A stretch of DNA of 64,000 nt from Micavibrio sp. UBA6212 (GCA_002421905.1 DISK01000009.1:36681-100680), one strand, 5' to 3'. Positions 1 through 8,696 are shown, counted from the first letter of the stretch. Notes: generated by a model not told the origin, from the letters alone. A program made the numbers and translations.

Positions 1-765
1 GGAAAATATGCCCATTCCCACCGCCATCATGATACCAAAAAAGGCATATAACAGAGAATATGTATGGGCGTAATGGTTGATAAAGGCCGACAAACCGGCT
101 TGCTGGACATCTAGTAGTTTTTCCCGCTTATCCACGAGCTTGCCGCCCTCAAACAGAAACGCCTCAACCTGATACATTCCTGTCGGGATGTTTGCAGGAA
201 GTGCAAAATCTGCGCGAAACAGGCCATCCCCGATAAATTTTATCGGGCGCCCACCCAATGGAAAATTTCCGTGGCGTTGCCAAATACGGATCAAAGCTTC
301 CTGAAACTGGCGGAATTGTTCCGGATCATCTACGTCATCTTCATCATCAGGTTCAAAAGTCAATGTATTCAGCCCGATCCCATTTTCAATCAATGTCTGG
401 GCCGATGCGATATCTTTTTCACTCATGCTCATCGCGTAATCGTAAAAATGAGGAATATTTTTGAATTCAATCGAGTCACTATTCAACCACATTCCTGCGA
501 CAGATTCTTTTTTGCGGACAACAACGTTACTCTGCGGGCCTTTGAGCAAAACCACAATGCCGGGGGATTTTATGCTTTTTCCGTTTTCATCCTGCGCAAC
601 GCCGAAAACAACGATATCGCTTCCGGAAAATCCGGTTGTCACATCCACATTTTCTTTGGCCATATCAATCATAATCCCTGATTGGGATGCGGCAAATGAT
701 GAACCAAAATAAAGTCCGCATAAAACCAAAATAGTCATAAAAGTGATGATATTTTTTATCTTCAT
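1..765 (-). CDS. TIGR02186 family membrane-anchored protein (partial, C-terminus off the window)
   Basis: The reverse strand is open for 255 codons from an ATG at 763-765 to the window edge, so the C-terminus is missing. The product starts with a signal peptide (basic start, then a hydrophobic run to about residue 23). A soluble domain follows, with alternating beta-rich stretches (for example DIVVFGVAQDENGKS and GIVVLLKGPQSNVVVRKKES). The end of the visible part is hydrophobic (YSLLYAFFGIMMAVGMGIF), probably a membrane anchor. From memory this matches the TIGR02186 family, a periplasmic protein of unknown function that often accompanies TSUP sulfite/anion exporters. Its start codon overlaps the stop of the TSUP gene upstream in an ATGA arrangement, which implies translational coupling and a shared role. 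The biochemical function is unknown. Confidence 0.75.
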   Translation of the reverse strand, partial: MKIKNIITFMTILVLCGLYFGSSFAASQSGIMIDMAKENVDVTTGFSGSDIVVFGVAQDENGKSIKSPGIVVLLKGPQSNVVVRKKESVAGMWLNSDSIEFKNIPHFYDYAMSMSEKDIASAQTLIENGIGLNTLTFEPDDEDDVDDPEQFRQFQEALIRIWQRHGNFPLGGRPIKFIGDGLFRADFALPANIPTGMYQVEAFLFEGGKLVDKREKLLDVQQAGLSAFINHYAHTYSLLYAFFGIMMAVGMGIFS

Positions 766-1679
766 TTATCAAGCACCTCGGTTGAAAAATGCTCGACAGG
801 CTCGATAAAGAGGTTTTCCCACAACATAAAGCATACTCCCAGCAGGATAAGGGCGAGCATTAAACGGGCTGTAGCTCCTCGCACATAGGGTGACAATCGC
901 GAACCAACCTGATTGCCAATCAACGCCCCCACCATCAGGATAAACGCCAACAGTAAATCAACCGTGTTGTTACTGATAATATGGAGTAATGCCGAAAGTG
1001 ACGTCGTAATCAATATTTGAAACATGGAGGTCCCAACCACTAGACTGGTTGGCATCCCAAGAATATAGATCATGGCAGGAACGACCAGAAAACCTCCCCC
1101 AATTCCCAGAACCGACACCATCAAGCCCGTGATTACCCCCAAGATGATTGGAACCAGTGCGCTAATGCTCAGATTTGATTTCGAGAACATCATAGTATAG
1201 GGCAAGCCGCTTGTCGCGCGTAACCAGAATTTGGAACGGGAAGCCTCGGCCCTATGCTTTTTCTTCAAAATGGCGGAGAAGCTTTCATAGAGCATCATCC
1301 CGCCAACCGCTCCCAAGAGCAGGACATAAAGGGCATTAATAACCACATCAATGTGGCCAGTATACTGTAGTAACTTGAAAATCAGGATGCCCAGTATGGT
1401 TCCAGTAAAGCTTCCTGCCAGCATCACGCTGCCGAGCTTAAAATCTACGCTTCCTTTGCGCCAGTGGCCAATGACACCTGACAGGGACGTCGAAATAAGC
1501 TGAACGGCTTGTGTCCCCACCGCAAAAGACGCAGGAACGCCAAGAAATACAAGGAATGGAGTTGCCAGAAAACCGCCGCCCACACCAAAGACAGTTGAGA
1601 GTATCCCTACGGCTACGCCTAACCCGATGATTGTATTGAGGGAAACTGCCATTTCCGCAACTGGAAGATAAATATCCAT
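762..1679 (-). CDS. TSUP family anion permease (TauE/SafE-like)
   Basis: A 305-residue protein that is mostly hydrophobic, with two similar halves. Each half opens with the glycine-rich signature of the sulfite exporter TauE/SafE family: GILSTVFGVGGGFLATPF near residue 25 and a related VLGIGGGFLVVPAMIYILG stretch near residue 190. The family moves sulfur-containing or other small organic anions across the inner membrane, usually as exporters. A cytoplasmic loop with basic residues (KKKHRAEASRSKF) separates the halves. It overlaps the TIGR02186 gene by four bases, so the two are probably co-translated. The substrate cannot be read from the sequence; sulfite or a sulfonate breakdown product is only the family expectation. 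Confidence 0.85.
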   Translation of the reverse strand: MDIYLPVAEMAVSLNTIIGLGVAVGILSTVFGVGGGFLATPFLVFLGVPASFAVGTQAVQLISTSLSGVIGHWRKGSVDFKLGSVMLAGSFTGTILGILIFKLLQYTGHIDVVINALYVLLLGAVGGMMLYESFSAILKKKHRAEASRSKFWLRATSGLPYTMMFSKSNLSISALVPIILGVITGLMVSVLGIGGGFLVVPAMIYILGMPTSLVVGTSMFQILITTSLSALLHIISNNTVDLLLAFILMVGALIGNQVGSRLSPYVRGATARLMLALILLGVCFMLWENLFIEPVEHFSTEVLDK

Positions 1680-1750
1680 TATGCCTCCTGCACCCAGAAG
1701 GCATAGCGGATAGAGCCCTTCGGAATCAACTGATTTCTATAAGATTTCCT

Positions 1751-2410
1751 CTAATAAACCGTACGGCTTACTGTGTTCGGCAGAGGAGCATTGATTGTAC
1801 CCCAGTCTTTCAGGAAGTTGCGGTAATTCCCAACTGTGGTCACGCTATATGCAGGTTTGAACGATATTGTTTTGAAAAAGCTCAGGAAAGAAGTGTGGTA
1901 CTTACGGTAATTCATTGCATTCGAAGTGCATTCCGCAACGTAAACCTGATCTCCATAATTGGTAACTAACATCAAACCGGCTTTATTGGCAAAGGGCTCA
2001 TCTGGCGGCGTAACGAAAGAAATCAGGGTCATGCTGGCAAACCCCTGCCCTAGACCTGCTTCGTTTTGTTGACGAATGACATTCACGTTATCATAGGACG
2101 CTGTGTAGTCTTCCCAGAAATTATTGGTGAAATTTATGTCACGGATATCACTGCGAAACCGGTTCGGATATATCAAGAAACGGCGATCTTCATTTGCCCT
2201 CACCCGGCACACGGCGTTATCTTCACCGGACGGCAAGGACAGCGTGACAATATCATCGGGTTGCTGGTTATTGATAGTTTTCCATGTGTCAGGATAAGAG
2301 ATATGAGCTCCGGTATCCAAATCTGTCCATACAACATAATCAGCTTTGACCGGAGCCGCAAAAGCCACCATTGCCATTGCAATCATTAAACCTGTTCTTA
2401 TCATATTCAT
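1751..2410 (-). CDS. secreted protein of unknown function, PsbP/DcrB-like in outline
   Basis: A 219-residue product with a clear cleavable signal peptide (hydrophobic stretch followed by AAPVKA, cut after about residue 23). The mature part opens with a segment resembling PsbP/DcrB-type domains: ISYPDTWKTI, then alternating hydrophobic strands. Two cysteines (NAVCRV and VAECTS) could form a disulfide in the periplasm. Two ATGs lie six bases apart at the start (2410 and 2404), so the exact start is unsure. A 71-bp gap separates it from the TSUP gene downstream on the same strand, so an operon is possible. I do not recognise a specific family; the PsbP-like fold is a weak inference from the opening pattern. 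Confidence 0.7.
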   Translation of the reverse strand: MNMIRTGLMIAMAMVAFAAPVKADYVVWTDLDTGAHISYPDTWKTINNQQPDDIVTLSLPSGEDNAVCRVRANEDRRFLIYPNRFRSDIRDINFTNNFWEDYTASYDNVNVIRQQNEAGLGQGFASMTLISFVTPPDEPFANKAGLMLVTNYGDQVYVAECTSNAMNYRKYHTSFLSFFKTISFKPAYSVTTVGNYRNFLKDWGTINAPLPNTVSRTVY

Positions 2411-2519
2411 TTCGGAAAACCGCCTCTGGAATTAACTCGGACTTTATTGTGCTATTTTGCCTGAAAAAATGCAAACGGGAACTTAACTTTTCGAAAAAAC
2501 TTGATATTTTTATCACTTA

Positions 2520-2945
2520 ATGCCAATTATTATAGAAATAAAGCAAAGCAAATTGGGTGTGGCCGTGGAAAATCTGACTTATTTGATTCAATCTTTTGAT
2601 GGGGAGCGCTTTCTGACTGTTCGGGAAGAAAACCGATTAGCCCTTCCCAAATCTACTTTAAAACTTAGCCGTACGTTTGAAGATCACGCAGCTCAAAACT
2701 GCTTACCTACAACCGGAGTGGATGTATATCCCAAAGCTGTTCGCTTGAATACCTGCGGCAATGATCACATCATCTTGTGTTATGCGAAGGCTGACTCCCA
2801 AACACCCCCAAAAGGAAGTGAATGGGTCGGAGCTGACGAAATCAAGGATATCGCACCAGAATTACCTGAAAATGTCCGCAAGTATCTGGATCGGGTTTCG
2901 AAATCAAGGCTTCCAGAAGCCCATTATGGATTTGACATCCCCTAA
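2520..2945 (+). CDS. Nudix-fold-like protein with a degenerate Nudix box
   Basis: A 141-residue open frame whose layout matches a Nudix protein: a beta-rich start (TYLIQSFDGERFLTVREENR), a Nudix-box-like segment, and a C-terminal WVGADEIKDIAPELPENV stretch like the closing helix of Nudix hydrolases. Set against the Nudix consensus, the catalytic region reads QNCLPTTGV where REUxEExGU is expected. The metal-binding glutamates are therefore gone and hydrolase activity is unlikely. The 3' end overlaps the 3' end of trpS by 42 bases on the opposite strand. No good ribosome binding site precedes the ATG at 2520; GTG codons at 2559 or 2565 are alternatives. The family call is inference from motif spacing. 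Confidence 0.55.
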   Translation: MPIIIEIKQSKLGVAVENLTYLIQSFDGERFLTVREENRLALPKSTLKLSRTFEDHAAQNCLPTTGVDVYPKAVRLNTCGNDHIILCYAKADSQTPPKGSEWVGADEIKDIAPELPENVRKYLDRVSKSRLPEAHYGFDIP

Positions 2946-3914
2946 TATCGGGTCGGCAATGATACGGGCTTTTTCAGCTCCTTTTACCAGAATTCTATCA
3001 ATCTCTGCCGGATCTGCCATCAACTCGCGCATGCGGGCTGTGATCGGGGCAATTTTTTCAACCGTGACCTCCGCCAATTTTGGTTTGAATTCGGAGAATT
3101 GTTTTCCAGCAAATTCATTAATGACTGCGGCTTTACCCTGACCTGACAACGCGGCATAAATCGTAACCAGATTATCGGCTTCGGGACGGCCTTCCAGCCC
3201 ATCAATCGTATCCGGCAATGGGTTGGGATCGGTTTTTGCCCGCTTGATTTTATCGGCAATTATCTCGGCTGTATCGGTCAGGTTAATCCGCGACATATCG
3301 GATTCAGCCGATTTGCTCATTTTTTGTGCCCCATCCCGCAAGGACATGACACGGGTTGCTTCGCCCATAATCAATGGCTCGGGTAATGTAAAGAATTCCC
3401 TGCCGAAGCGGTGATTAAAGGTCGAGGCTATATCCCGCGCCAATTCCAGATGTTGTTTCTGGTCTTCGCCTACCGGCACATGTGTTGCGTTATAAACCAG
3501 GATATCTGCAGCCATCAGAACCGGATAAGCATAAAGGCCAAGGCCTGCTTTTTCAGCATTCTTTCCTGCCTTGTCTTTGAATTGAGTCATGCGGTTGAGC
3601 TTGCCAATTTGTGTCATGGATGCCAATAACCACATTAATTGCGCGTGCAAATCCCCCACGGCAGATTGAGGAAAGATTGTCGATTTGTCCGGATCAATTC
3701 CTGCCGCGATGTAAGCAGCTGCGATTTCACGGGTTGCTTGCGCCAGATTCAGCTTGTCATTCGGCACAGTAATTGCGTGCATATCCACAACACAGAAGAG
3801 ATTTTCATTGTCAGGCTCGGCATTTTGTAGATCAACCCAGTTCTTGAGGGCCCCGAGATAGTTCCCAAGGTGCAATTGATAGGTTGGCTGCATGCCGGAT
3901 AAGATACGTTTCAT
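2904..3914 (-). CDS. trpS: tryptophan--tRNA ligase
   Basis: A 336-residue class I aminoacyl-tRNA synthetase that charges tRNA-Trp in the cytoplasm. The HIGH-type motif appears as HLGN at residues 15-18, following GMQPT, and the KMSKS loop is at residues 198-202. The GEDQKQHLELAR segment near residue 150 is typical of bacterial TrpRS, and the length fits the family (about 330-350 residues). It lies five bases downstream of murJ on the same strand, a familiar alphaproteobacterial pairing, so the two are probably co-transcribed. Its last 42 bases overlap a convergent gene on the plus strand. Confidence 0.97.
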   Translation of the reverse strand: MKRILSGMQPTYQLHLGNYLGALKNWVDLQNAEPDNENLFCVVDMHAITVPNDKLNLAQATREIAAAYIAAGIDPDKSTIFPQSAVGDLHAQLMWLLASMTQIGKLNRMTQFKDKAGKNAEKAGLGLYAYPVLMAADILVYNATHVPVGEDQKQHLELARDIASTFNHRFGREFFTLPEPLIMGEATRVMSLRDGAQKMSKSAESDMSRINLTDTAEIIADKIKRAKTDPNPLPDTIDGLEGRPEADNLVTIYAALSGQGKAAVINEFAGKQFSEFKPKLAEVTVEKIAPITARMRELMADPAEIDRILVKGAEKARIIADPILGDVKSIMGFWKP

Positions 3915-3919
3915 AGAAG

Positions 3920-5470
3920 TTACCCTTTTCTACGCTTCAAATAATTTTTGATGTCTGAAATTTTAAGAATTCCACTGACCTGAACCGCCAGTGCATAAGT
4001 GATCACGCCGCCCCCGATCAGGGCCAGCAACGCCAGAATTTTGACGTGTAATTCGCGATGGAAGTATTCTTGTAATCCATAGTTCAAACCTGCCAGAACC
4101 ATTGCCATGATGCAAGAACAAACTACAACTTTTGGAAAGACGGTTCGCAAACGTTTATCAAAATCGAGAGCGTCTTTTCCTTTTAATTGTCTATGCAACA
4201 AATAAACCTGCAGCCATCCGACGATCCCGGTTGCCAATGAAATCCCTGCCACTCCCAAAAGGCCAATCAGAAGCAAGCAGAGTGCGACATTTGATAGCGC
4301 CGAGAGAATGGAAATTTTTACTGGCGTGGATGTGTCTCCATGTGACCAGAATGCCGTCATAAAAACTTTTGAAGCGATATAAGCCGGAAGCCCGATCGCA
4401 TAGCCCATCAAGACATACGAAGTTTGCAATGTCTCATGGGCAGTAAATTTTCCATGCTCGAACAATGTGGCAACCATCGGGATCGGAATAATCAACAACG
4501 CAACGGCCGAAGGAATAGCTACAAAAAAACAAAACTCCAGAGCGCGGTTAAACAGATCTTTGCTTTCTTCGTGGTTTTTTTCTGCCAGAGCTCTGGATAA
4601 CATTGGCAGCAAAGCTGTTCCAACGGCAATCCCTGCCAATGATAACGGCAGTTGGTTCAATCTGTCCGCATAATAGAGGAACGAAATGGCTCCGGCAGGC
4701 AATAAAGATGCTACCATCATATCTACGAATAAATTGATCTGGAAAACTCCGGCAGACAAAACTCCGGGGCCCATCAACTTGAACATATGTTTAGTTTTCT
4801 CGCCCAGTTTCGGACGCTGGAAATGAAAAGTAATTTTATAATGGCGGATGAAGAATGCCATCATCGCCAACTGCACCAGTCCCGATACACTTACTCCCAC
4901 CGCCATGGCATGACCTGCAGTTGGGAAGAACGGCGTTCCTGCCAGCATAAAAGCTATCAGAGTGAGGTTGAAGATAATTGGAGCAGCAGAGAACGGCCCA
5001 AATTTACTATGTGCGTTAAGCATCCCCCCGAATAGCGCGACAAGGGACATCAGTAACAAATAGGGAAATGTCAGTTGAGTGAGAGTGACTGCAGCCTCGT
5101 AACGGTCAGATCCTTCATAAAAGCCCGGAGCGATCACATGAATAACCCATGGCATAACCAACATGATGAGGGCTGAAAATACGGATAGTATTAACAGCAT
5201 GACCGAGAAAACCTGCCCCGAGAATTTTCCGGCGGCGTCATCCCCTTCTTGTGCCAGAGTTTTGGAATATAACGGGATAAAAGAAACACTAAAGGCGCCT
5301 TCTGCCGCGATGCGCCGAAACAGGTTCGGAAGCTTCAAAGCTACAAAAAAAGCATCGGCAATCGGCCCTGCCCCAAGGACAGAGGCAGTTAACATATCGC
5401 GAATCATTCCAGCCACTCGACTAAGAAGTGTGAATCCTGCAATAGTTGCCATGGCCTTTAACAATTTCAT
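3920..5470 (-). CDS. murJ: lipid II flippase MurJ (MviN family)
   Basis: A 516-residue polytopic membrane protein with about 14 hydrophobic segments. The N-terminal signature LSRVAGMIRDMLTASVLGA and the segment GAFSVSFIPLYSK are characteristic of MurJ/MviN. The protein flips lipid-linked peptidoglycan precursor across the inner membrane and is normally essential. The length matches the family (about 510-530 residues). It is followed after five bases by trpS. It is divergent from ubiE, whose start lies 37 bases away, so the two promoters must share a very short region. Confidence 0.95.
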   Translation of the reverse strand: MKLLKAMATIAGFTLLSRVAGMIRDMLTASVLGAGPIADAFFVALKLPNLFRRIAAEGAFSVSFIPLYSKTLAQEGDDAAGKFSGQVFSVMLLILSVFSALIMLVMPWVIHVIAPGFYEGSDRYEAAVTLTQLTFPYLLLMSLVALFGGMLNAHSKFGPFSAAPIIFNLTLIAFMLAGTPFFPTAGHAMAVGVSVSGLVQLAMMAFFIRHYKITFHFQRPKLGEKTKHMFKLMGPGVLSAGVFQINLFVDMMVASLLPAGAISFLYYADRLNQLPLSLAGIAVGTALLPMLSRALAEKNHEESKDLFNRALEFCFFVAIPSAVALLIIPIPMVATLFEHGKFTAHETLQTSYVLMGYAIGLPAYIASKVFMTAFWSHGDTSTPVKISILSALSNVALCLLLIGLLGVAGISLATGIVGWLQVYLLHRQLKGKDALDFDKRLRTVFPKVVVCSCIMAMVLAGLNYGLQEYFHRELHVKILALLALIGGGVITYALAVQVSGILKISDIKNYLKRRKG

Positions 5471-5507
5471 GTGCTATCCCACAATCTGTATATTTGGAGT
5501 CCCGATC

Positions 5508-6257
5508 ATGATTAATCCCGAAAGCCAATGGTTTGGCAGAAAATCTGTTAACCCGCAAGAGAAGACGCGGATGGTTCTGGATGTTTTCGACAGCGTTGCG
5601 TCCCGTTATGATCTGATGAATGATTTGATGTCCGGCGGAGTTCACCGTCTGTGGAAGGATGCGTTAATCCGGAAAATCCGTCCGACGGCAAATCTCTCTT
5701 ATCTCGATGTGGCCGGAGGAACTGGAGATATTGCTTTTCGCATTGCAAAAAAAGCAGGGGCAAAGGCGCATATTACAGTTTCCGATATCAACGCCTCAAT
5801 GCTGGAAGTCGGGAAGGCGCGCGCTATAAATCAAGGCTTCATCAAAGGATTTAACTGGGTCGAAGCCAATGCCGAAGCCCTCCCCTTTGAAGACAACAGC
5901 TTTGATGTCTATACGATCTCTTTTGGTCTGCGGAACGTCACTCATATTGATACGGCACTGAAAGAAGCCTGCCGCGTCCTGAAACCGGGCGGACGTTTTT
6001 TCTGCATGGAATTCAGTCATCTGGATAATGAAGTTCTACAAAAACTTTATGACCTGTATTCCTTTAATGTTATCCCCAAATTGGGGAAATATGTAACAGG
6101 TGACGAGGAAAGCTACCAATATCTGGTCGAGAGCATCCGCGCCTTCCCTTCACAGGAAGATTTGTGCGCCCGCCTGTTGGATGCAGGGTTTGGGCGCGCT
6201 ATTGTCGAACCTCTGACTTTTGGTGTTGTCGCCATACATCAAGGCTGGAAGTTTTGA
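5508..6257 (+). CDS. ubiE: bifunctional demethylmenaquinone/2-polyprenyl-1,4-benzoquinol methyltransferase
   Basis: An S-adenosylmethionine-dependent C-methyltransferase of ubiquinone/menaquinone synthesis. The reading frame is open from 5163, but the upstream part lies over murJ. The start is placed at the ATG at 5508 because GGAG lies just upstream and the protein then begins with the family's usual short N-terminus (MINPESQWFGRKSVN). This gives 249 residues, the normal length. The UbiE signature VFDSVASRYDLMNDLMSGG, the SAM-binding motif LDVAGGTGDIAF and the C-terminal VVAIHQGWKF are all present. In many alphaproteobacteria ubiB and coaBC follow; here ubiB is absent and an Ala/Glu-rich gene lies in between. 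Confidence 0.95.
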   Translation: MINPESQWFGRKSVNPQEKTRMVLDVFDSVASRYDLMNDLMSGGVHRLWKDALIRKIRPTANLSYLDVAGGTGDIAFRIAKKAGAKAHITVSDINASMLEVGKARAINQGFIKGFNWVEANAEALPFEDNSFDVYTISFGLRNVTHIDTALKEACRVLKPGGRFFCMEFSHLDNEVLQKLYDLYSFNVIPKLGKYVTGDEESYQYLVESIRAFPSQEDLCARLLDAGFGRAIVEPLTFGVVAIHQGWKF

Positions 6258-6522
6258 GTTGAATTTACATATTTCAACAAAAATCTGCCAATTACTCTAC
6301 GTTGGCATCAATATTCCTGATATTCTCCCGTTTATATAAGTAAATTCTACTGGATCCTTGATATAAATATCAATTGTATAAACATAATCATGAAATAGTA
6401 CTTGAAAACTGATCGCAATATGATTTATGTATGGCCTACCCGGTGAGGACATACGAATCAGGGTGTAGGCTGCTTATGGCTACAGAAAATACTAAAAACT
6501 CTCTTTTGGAAGGAAACCTAAA

Positions 6523-6900
6523 ATGAACAAAACTACATTGACTATCGTTGCTGCTGCAATCGTTGTTGCTCTTGCTGCTTTTGGCATCATGAACAGCCAA
6601 TCTCAACAAGGTACTGAAATGCAAAGCATTATGCCTGCTGCTGGTGAGATTTCTTCCACCATCGAAGGTGCTGCTGACCAAGCTACCACTGCAATCCAAA
6701 ATGCTTCTGAAGAAGTAGAAGCTGCTGCTGAAGAAGCTGCTGCTGAAATGAAAGATGCTGCTAGCGAAGCTGCTGACTCTGTTAAAGAAGAAATGGCTCC
6801 TGCTGAAGAAACTGTTCCTGCTGAAGAAGCAGCTCCTACCGAAGAAGCTGCTCCTACCGAAGAAGCTGCTCCTGCTGAAGAAGAAAAAGCAGCTGAGTAA
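6523..6900 (+). CDS. Ala/Glu-rich membrane-anchored or exported small protein
   Basis: A 125-residue product with a short basic start and one hydrophobic segment (TIVAAAIVVALAAFGIM, about residues 7-23), which could be an uncleaved anchor or a signal peptide. The rest is very acidic and alanine-rich. It is predicted helical, with SEEVEAAAEEAAAEMKDAA-type heptads, and ends in four EEAAPT-like repeats. GGAAGG-type ribosome binding sequence lies before the ATG. Codon use is narrow (nearly all GCT and GAA), which suggests strong expression. A strong hairpin terminator follows at once, so the gene may be transcribed on its own. It sits where ubiB is often found, between ubiE and coaBC. No function can be assigned; a periplasmic spacer or stress protein is possible. 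Confidence 0.75.
   Translation: MNKTTLTIVAAAIVVALAAFGIMNSQSQQGTEMQSIMPAAGEISSTIEGAADQATTAIQNASEEVEAAAEEAAAEMKDAASEAADSVKEEMAPAEETVPAEEAAPTEEAAPTEEAAPAEEEKAAE
6805..6876 (+). repeat. four tandem 18-bp coding repeats (EEAAPT type)
   Basis: Units begin at 6805, 6823, 6841 and 6859. The last three are nearly identical (GAAGAAGCTGCTCCTACC type), and the first differs in its middle. Each encodes a six-residue Glu-Glu-Ala-Ala-Pro-Thr/Ala unit. Because the period is a multiple of three, copy changes would alter length without breaking the frame. Confidence 0.9.
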
Positions 6901-6920
6901 TTCTCGCTTTTTGATTATTC

Positions 6921-6960
6921 AAGAGGCTCTGTGCTATGGTGCAGAGCCTCTTAATTTTTT
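6921..6960 (+). terminator. intrinsic terminator after the Ala/Glu-rich gene
   Basis: A perfect 11-bp stem (AAGAGGCTCTG paired with CAGAGCCTCTT) around a 10-base loop is followed by AATTTTTT. It starts 20 bases after the stop codon and ends 15 bases before the coaBC start. It should separate the small gene from coaBC, which then needs its own promoter or read-through. Confidence 0.9.
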
Positions 6961-6974
6961 GAAGGAATAAGCGT

Positions 6975-8237
6975 ATGACCATTTTATCTGGCAAGCGTAT
7001 CTTACTCGTCATTTCCGGCGGCATTGCGGCCTATAAATCTCTGGAACTCATCCGTTTGCTGCGTAAGGCGCAATGTGAAGTTCGCTGTATCCTAACCAAA
7101 GGTGGGGCTCAATTCATTACACCTTTAAGCGTATCCGCCCTTTCCGAACATCCCGTTTATAGTGACCTGTTCTCACTTAAAGACGAAAGTGAAATGGGGC
7201 ATATCCGCCTATCCCGTGAAGCCGACCTAATTGTTGTTGCACCAGCCAGTGCAAATTTATTGGCCAGACTTGCCAACGGCATTGCAGATGATTTGGCCTC
7301 AACCACTCTGCTTGCCAGCAATAAAGAAATCATGATCGCTCCTGCTATGAATCCAGAGATGTGGGCAAAACCCGCTACGCAACGCAATGTCGAGACTTTG
7401 CGTCAGGATGGTGTGATGTTCATCTGCCCTGCCACCGGTGAGATGGCCTGTGGCGAAACTGGCTTGGGCCGCATGGTCGAAGCTGATGATATTCTGACTT
7501 CAATTAAGCATTATTTTTTGGCATCAGCGCCACTGTCAGGAAAATCTGTTTTGGTGACGTCTGGCCCGACATACGAGCCAATTGATCCGGTACGTTTTAT
7601 CGGAAACCGCTCTTCTGGCAAACAAGGCCATGCGATTGCCGAGGCTCTAGCACATGCCGGAGCCAAAGTGACGCTGGTCACAGGCCCCGTGGCCCTGCCC
7701 GATCCTTTGGGGGTCACTACAATTCATGTCGAGACAGCCTCCGAGATGCTTGCGGCGTGCCAATCTGCCCTGCCCGCAGATATTGCTGTTTGTGCGGCGG
7801 CAGTTGCCGACTGGCGGATTACAGCTCCCGCTGAACATAAGATGAAAAAGCGCGCTGACGCAGAACCTCCTGCACTCAGTTTTACCGAAAACCCTGATAT
7901 TTTGGCTGAAATATGCCGCTCTGGAAAGCGTCCCCCGCTGGTTATCGGATTTGCTGCCGAGACAGACGACGCCGTAAAATCTGCCCAAGAAAAGCTGGTT
8001 CGTAAGGGGTGCGACTGGATTTTGGCCAATCAGGTGGGGAAAACCGAGAATCCTGTCTTTGGCACTGACTATAATCAGGTTACACTCGTATCACGCTCAA
8101 ACTGTGACGAATGGCCTCCTCTTTCCAAGAAAGAGGTTGCTGCACGTCTTGTTGAAGCGATGATTTCTCATTTTAACGATACGGGACTAGATCAAGATGA
8201 CCAACCAAGCCGCCGCCCTTCAACAGCCTCTCGCTAA
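6975..8237 (+). CDS. coaBC: bifunctional phosphopantothenoylcysteine decarboxylase / phosphopantothenate--cysteine ligase
   Basis: A 420-residue two-domain enzyme performing two successive steps of coenzyme A synthesis. The N-terminal half (to about residue 185) is the flavoprotein decarboxylase CoaC, with GGIAAYK near residue 15, a conserved PASANLLARLANGIADDL region and the substrate-binding APAMNPEMW. The C-terminal half is the ligase CoaB, opening with VLVTSGPTYEPIDPVRFIGNRSSG. The length is normal. The 3' end overlaps dut by 41 bases in another frame, so translation of the two is probably coupled. The last ~20 residues are the part encoded in the overlap and are probably not conserved. 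Confidence 0.96.
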   Translation: MTILSGKRILLVISGGIAAYKSLELIRLLRKAQCEVRCILTKGGAQFITPLSVSALSEHPVYSDLFSLKDESEMGHIRLSREADLIVVAPASANLLARLANGIADDLASTTLLASNKEIMIAPAMNPEMWAKPATQRNVETLRQDGVMFICPATGEMACGETGLGRMVEADDILTSIKHYFLASAPLSGKSVLVTSGPTYEPIDPVRFIGNRSSGKQGHAIAEALAHAGAKVTLVTGPVALPDPLGVTTIHVETASEMLAACQSALPADIAVCAAAVADWRITAPAEHKMKKRADAEPPALSFTENPDILAEICRSGKRPPLVIGFAAETDDAVKSAQEKLVRKGCDWILANQVGKTENPVFGTDYNQVTLVSRSNCDEWPPLSKKEVAARLVEAMISHFNDTGLDQDDQPSRRPSTASR

Positions 8238-8691
8238 TGACAATCGCGTCACCATAGATATTAAAGTTCTGGATCACGCCAAAGATTTGCCTTTGCCTGC
8301 CTATGCAACAGATCAGGCCGCAGGAATGGATCTGGTCGCCGCTATTGATGCACCAATGGTATTGGAATCCGGCGCTTATGCGATGGTACCAACAGGTATT
8401 TCTATTGCCCTGCCCTCAGGCTATGAATGTCAGGTGCGCCCACGTTCTGGTTTAGCAGCCAAGAATGGCGTCACCGTTCTGAATTCTCCTGGTACCGTCG
8501 ATGCCGATTATCGCGGCGAGATCAAGGCCATTTTGATTAATCACAGCAAAGTTCCGTTTACCATTGAACGCGGGATGCGTATCGCGCAAATGGTTATCGC
8601 CCGTTATGAGCAAGCGGTCTGGAATGTGTGTGAAGATTTGTCCGAGACTTCACGCGGTGCTGGCGGGTTTGGTTCTACAGGAACGAAGTAA
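8197..8691 (+). CDS. dut: dUTP diphosphatase
   Basis: A trimeric dUTPase that hydrolyses dUTP to dUMP, preventing uracil incorporation into DNA and supplying thymidylate synthesis. The five family motifs are in order: AGMDL (motif 1), PRSGLA (motif 2), GTVDADYRGEI with the catalytic Asp (motif 3), RGMRIAQMV (motif 4) and the C-terminal arm RGAGGFGSTG (motif 5). It has 164 residues, with about 15 extra at the N-terminus; these come from the 41-base overlap with coaBC. coaBC-dut adjacency is common in alphaproteobacteria. mutS begins five bases after the stop, so the three probably form one transcript. Confidence 0.96.
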   Translation: MTNQAAALQQPLANDNRVTIDIKVLDHAKDLPLPAYATDQAAGMDLVAAIDAPMVLESGAYAMVPTGISIALPSGYECQVRPRSGLAAKNGVTVLNSPGTVDADYRGEIKAILINHSKVPFTIERGMRIAQMVIARYEQAVWNVCEDLSETSRGAGGFGSTGTK

Positions 8692-8696
8692 TCAAA

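Noticed and set aside
258..712. Plus-strand open frames of 68, 136 and 83 codons
   Set aside because: They lie wholly over the coherent minus-strand TIGR02186 gene and have no family-like content.
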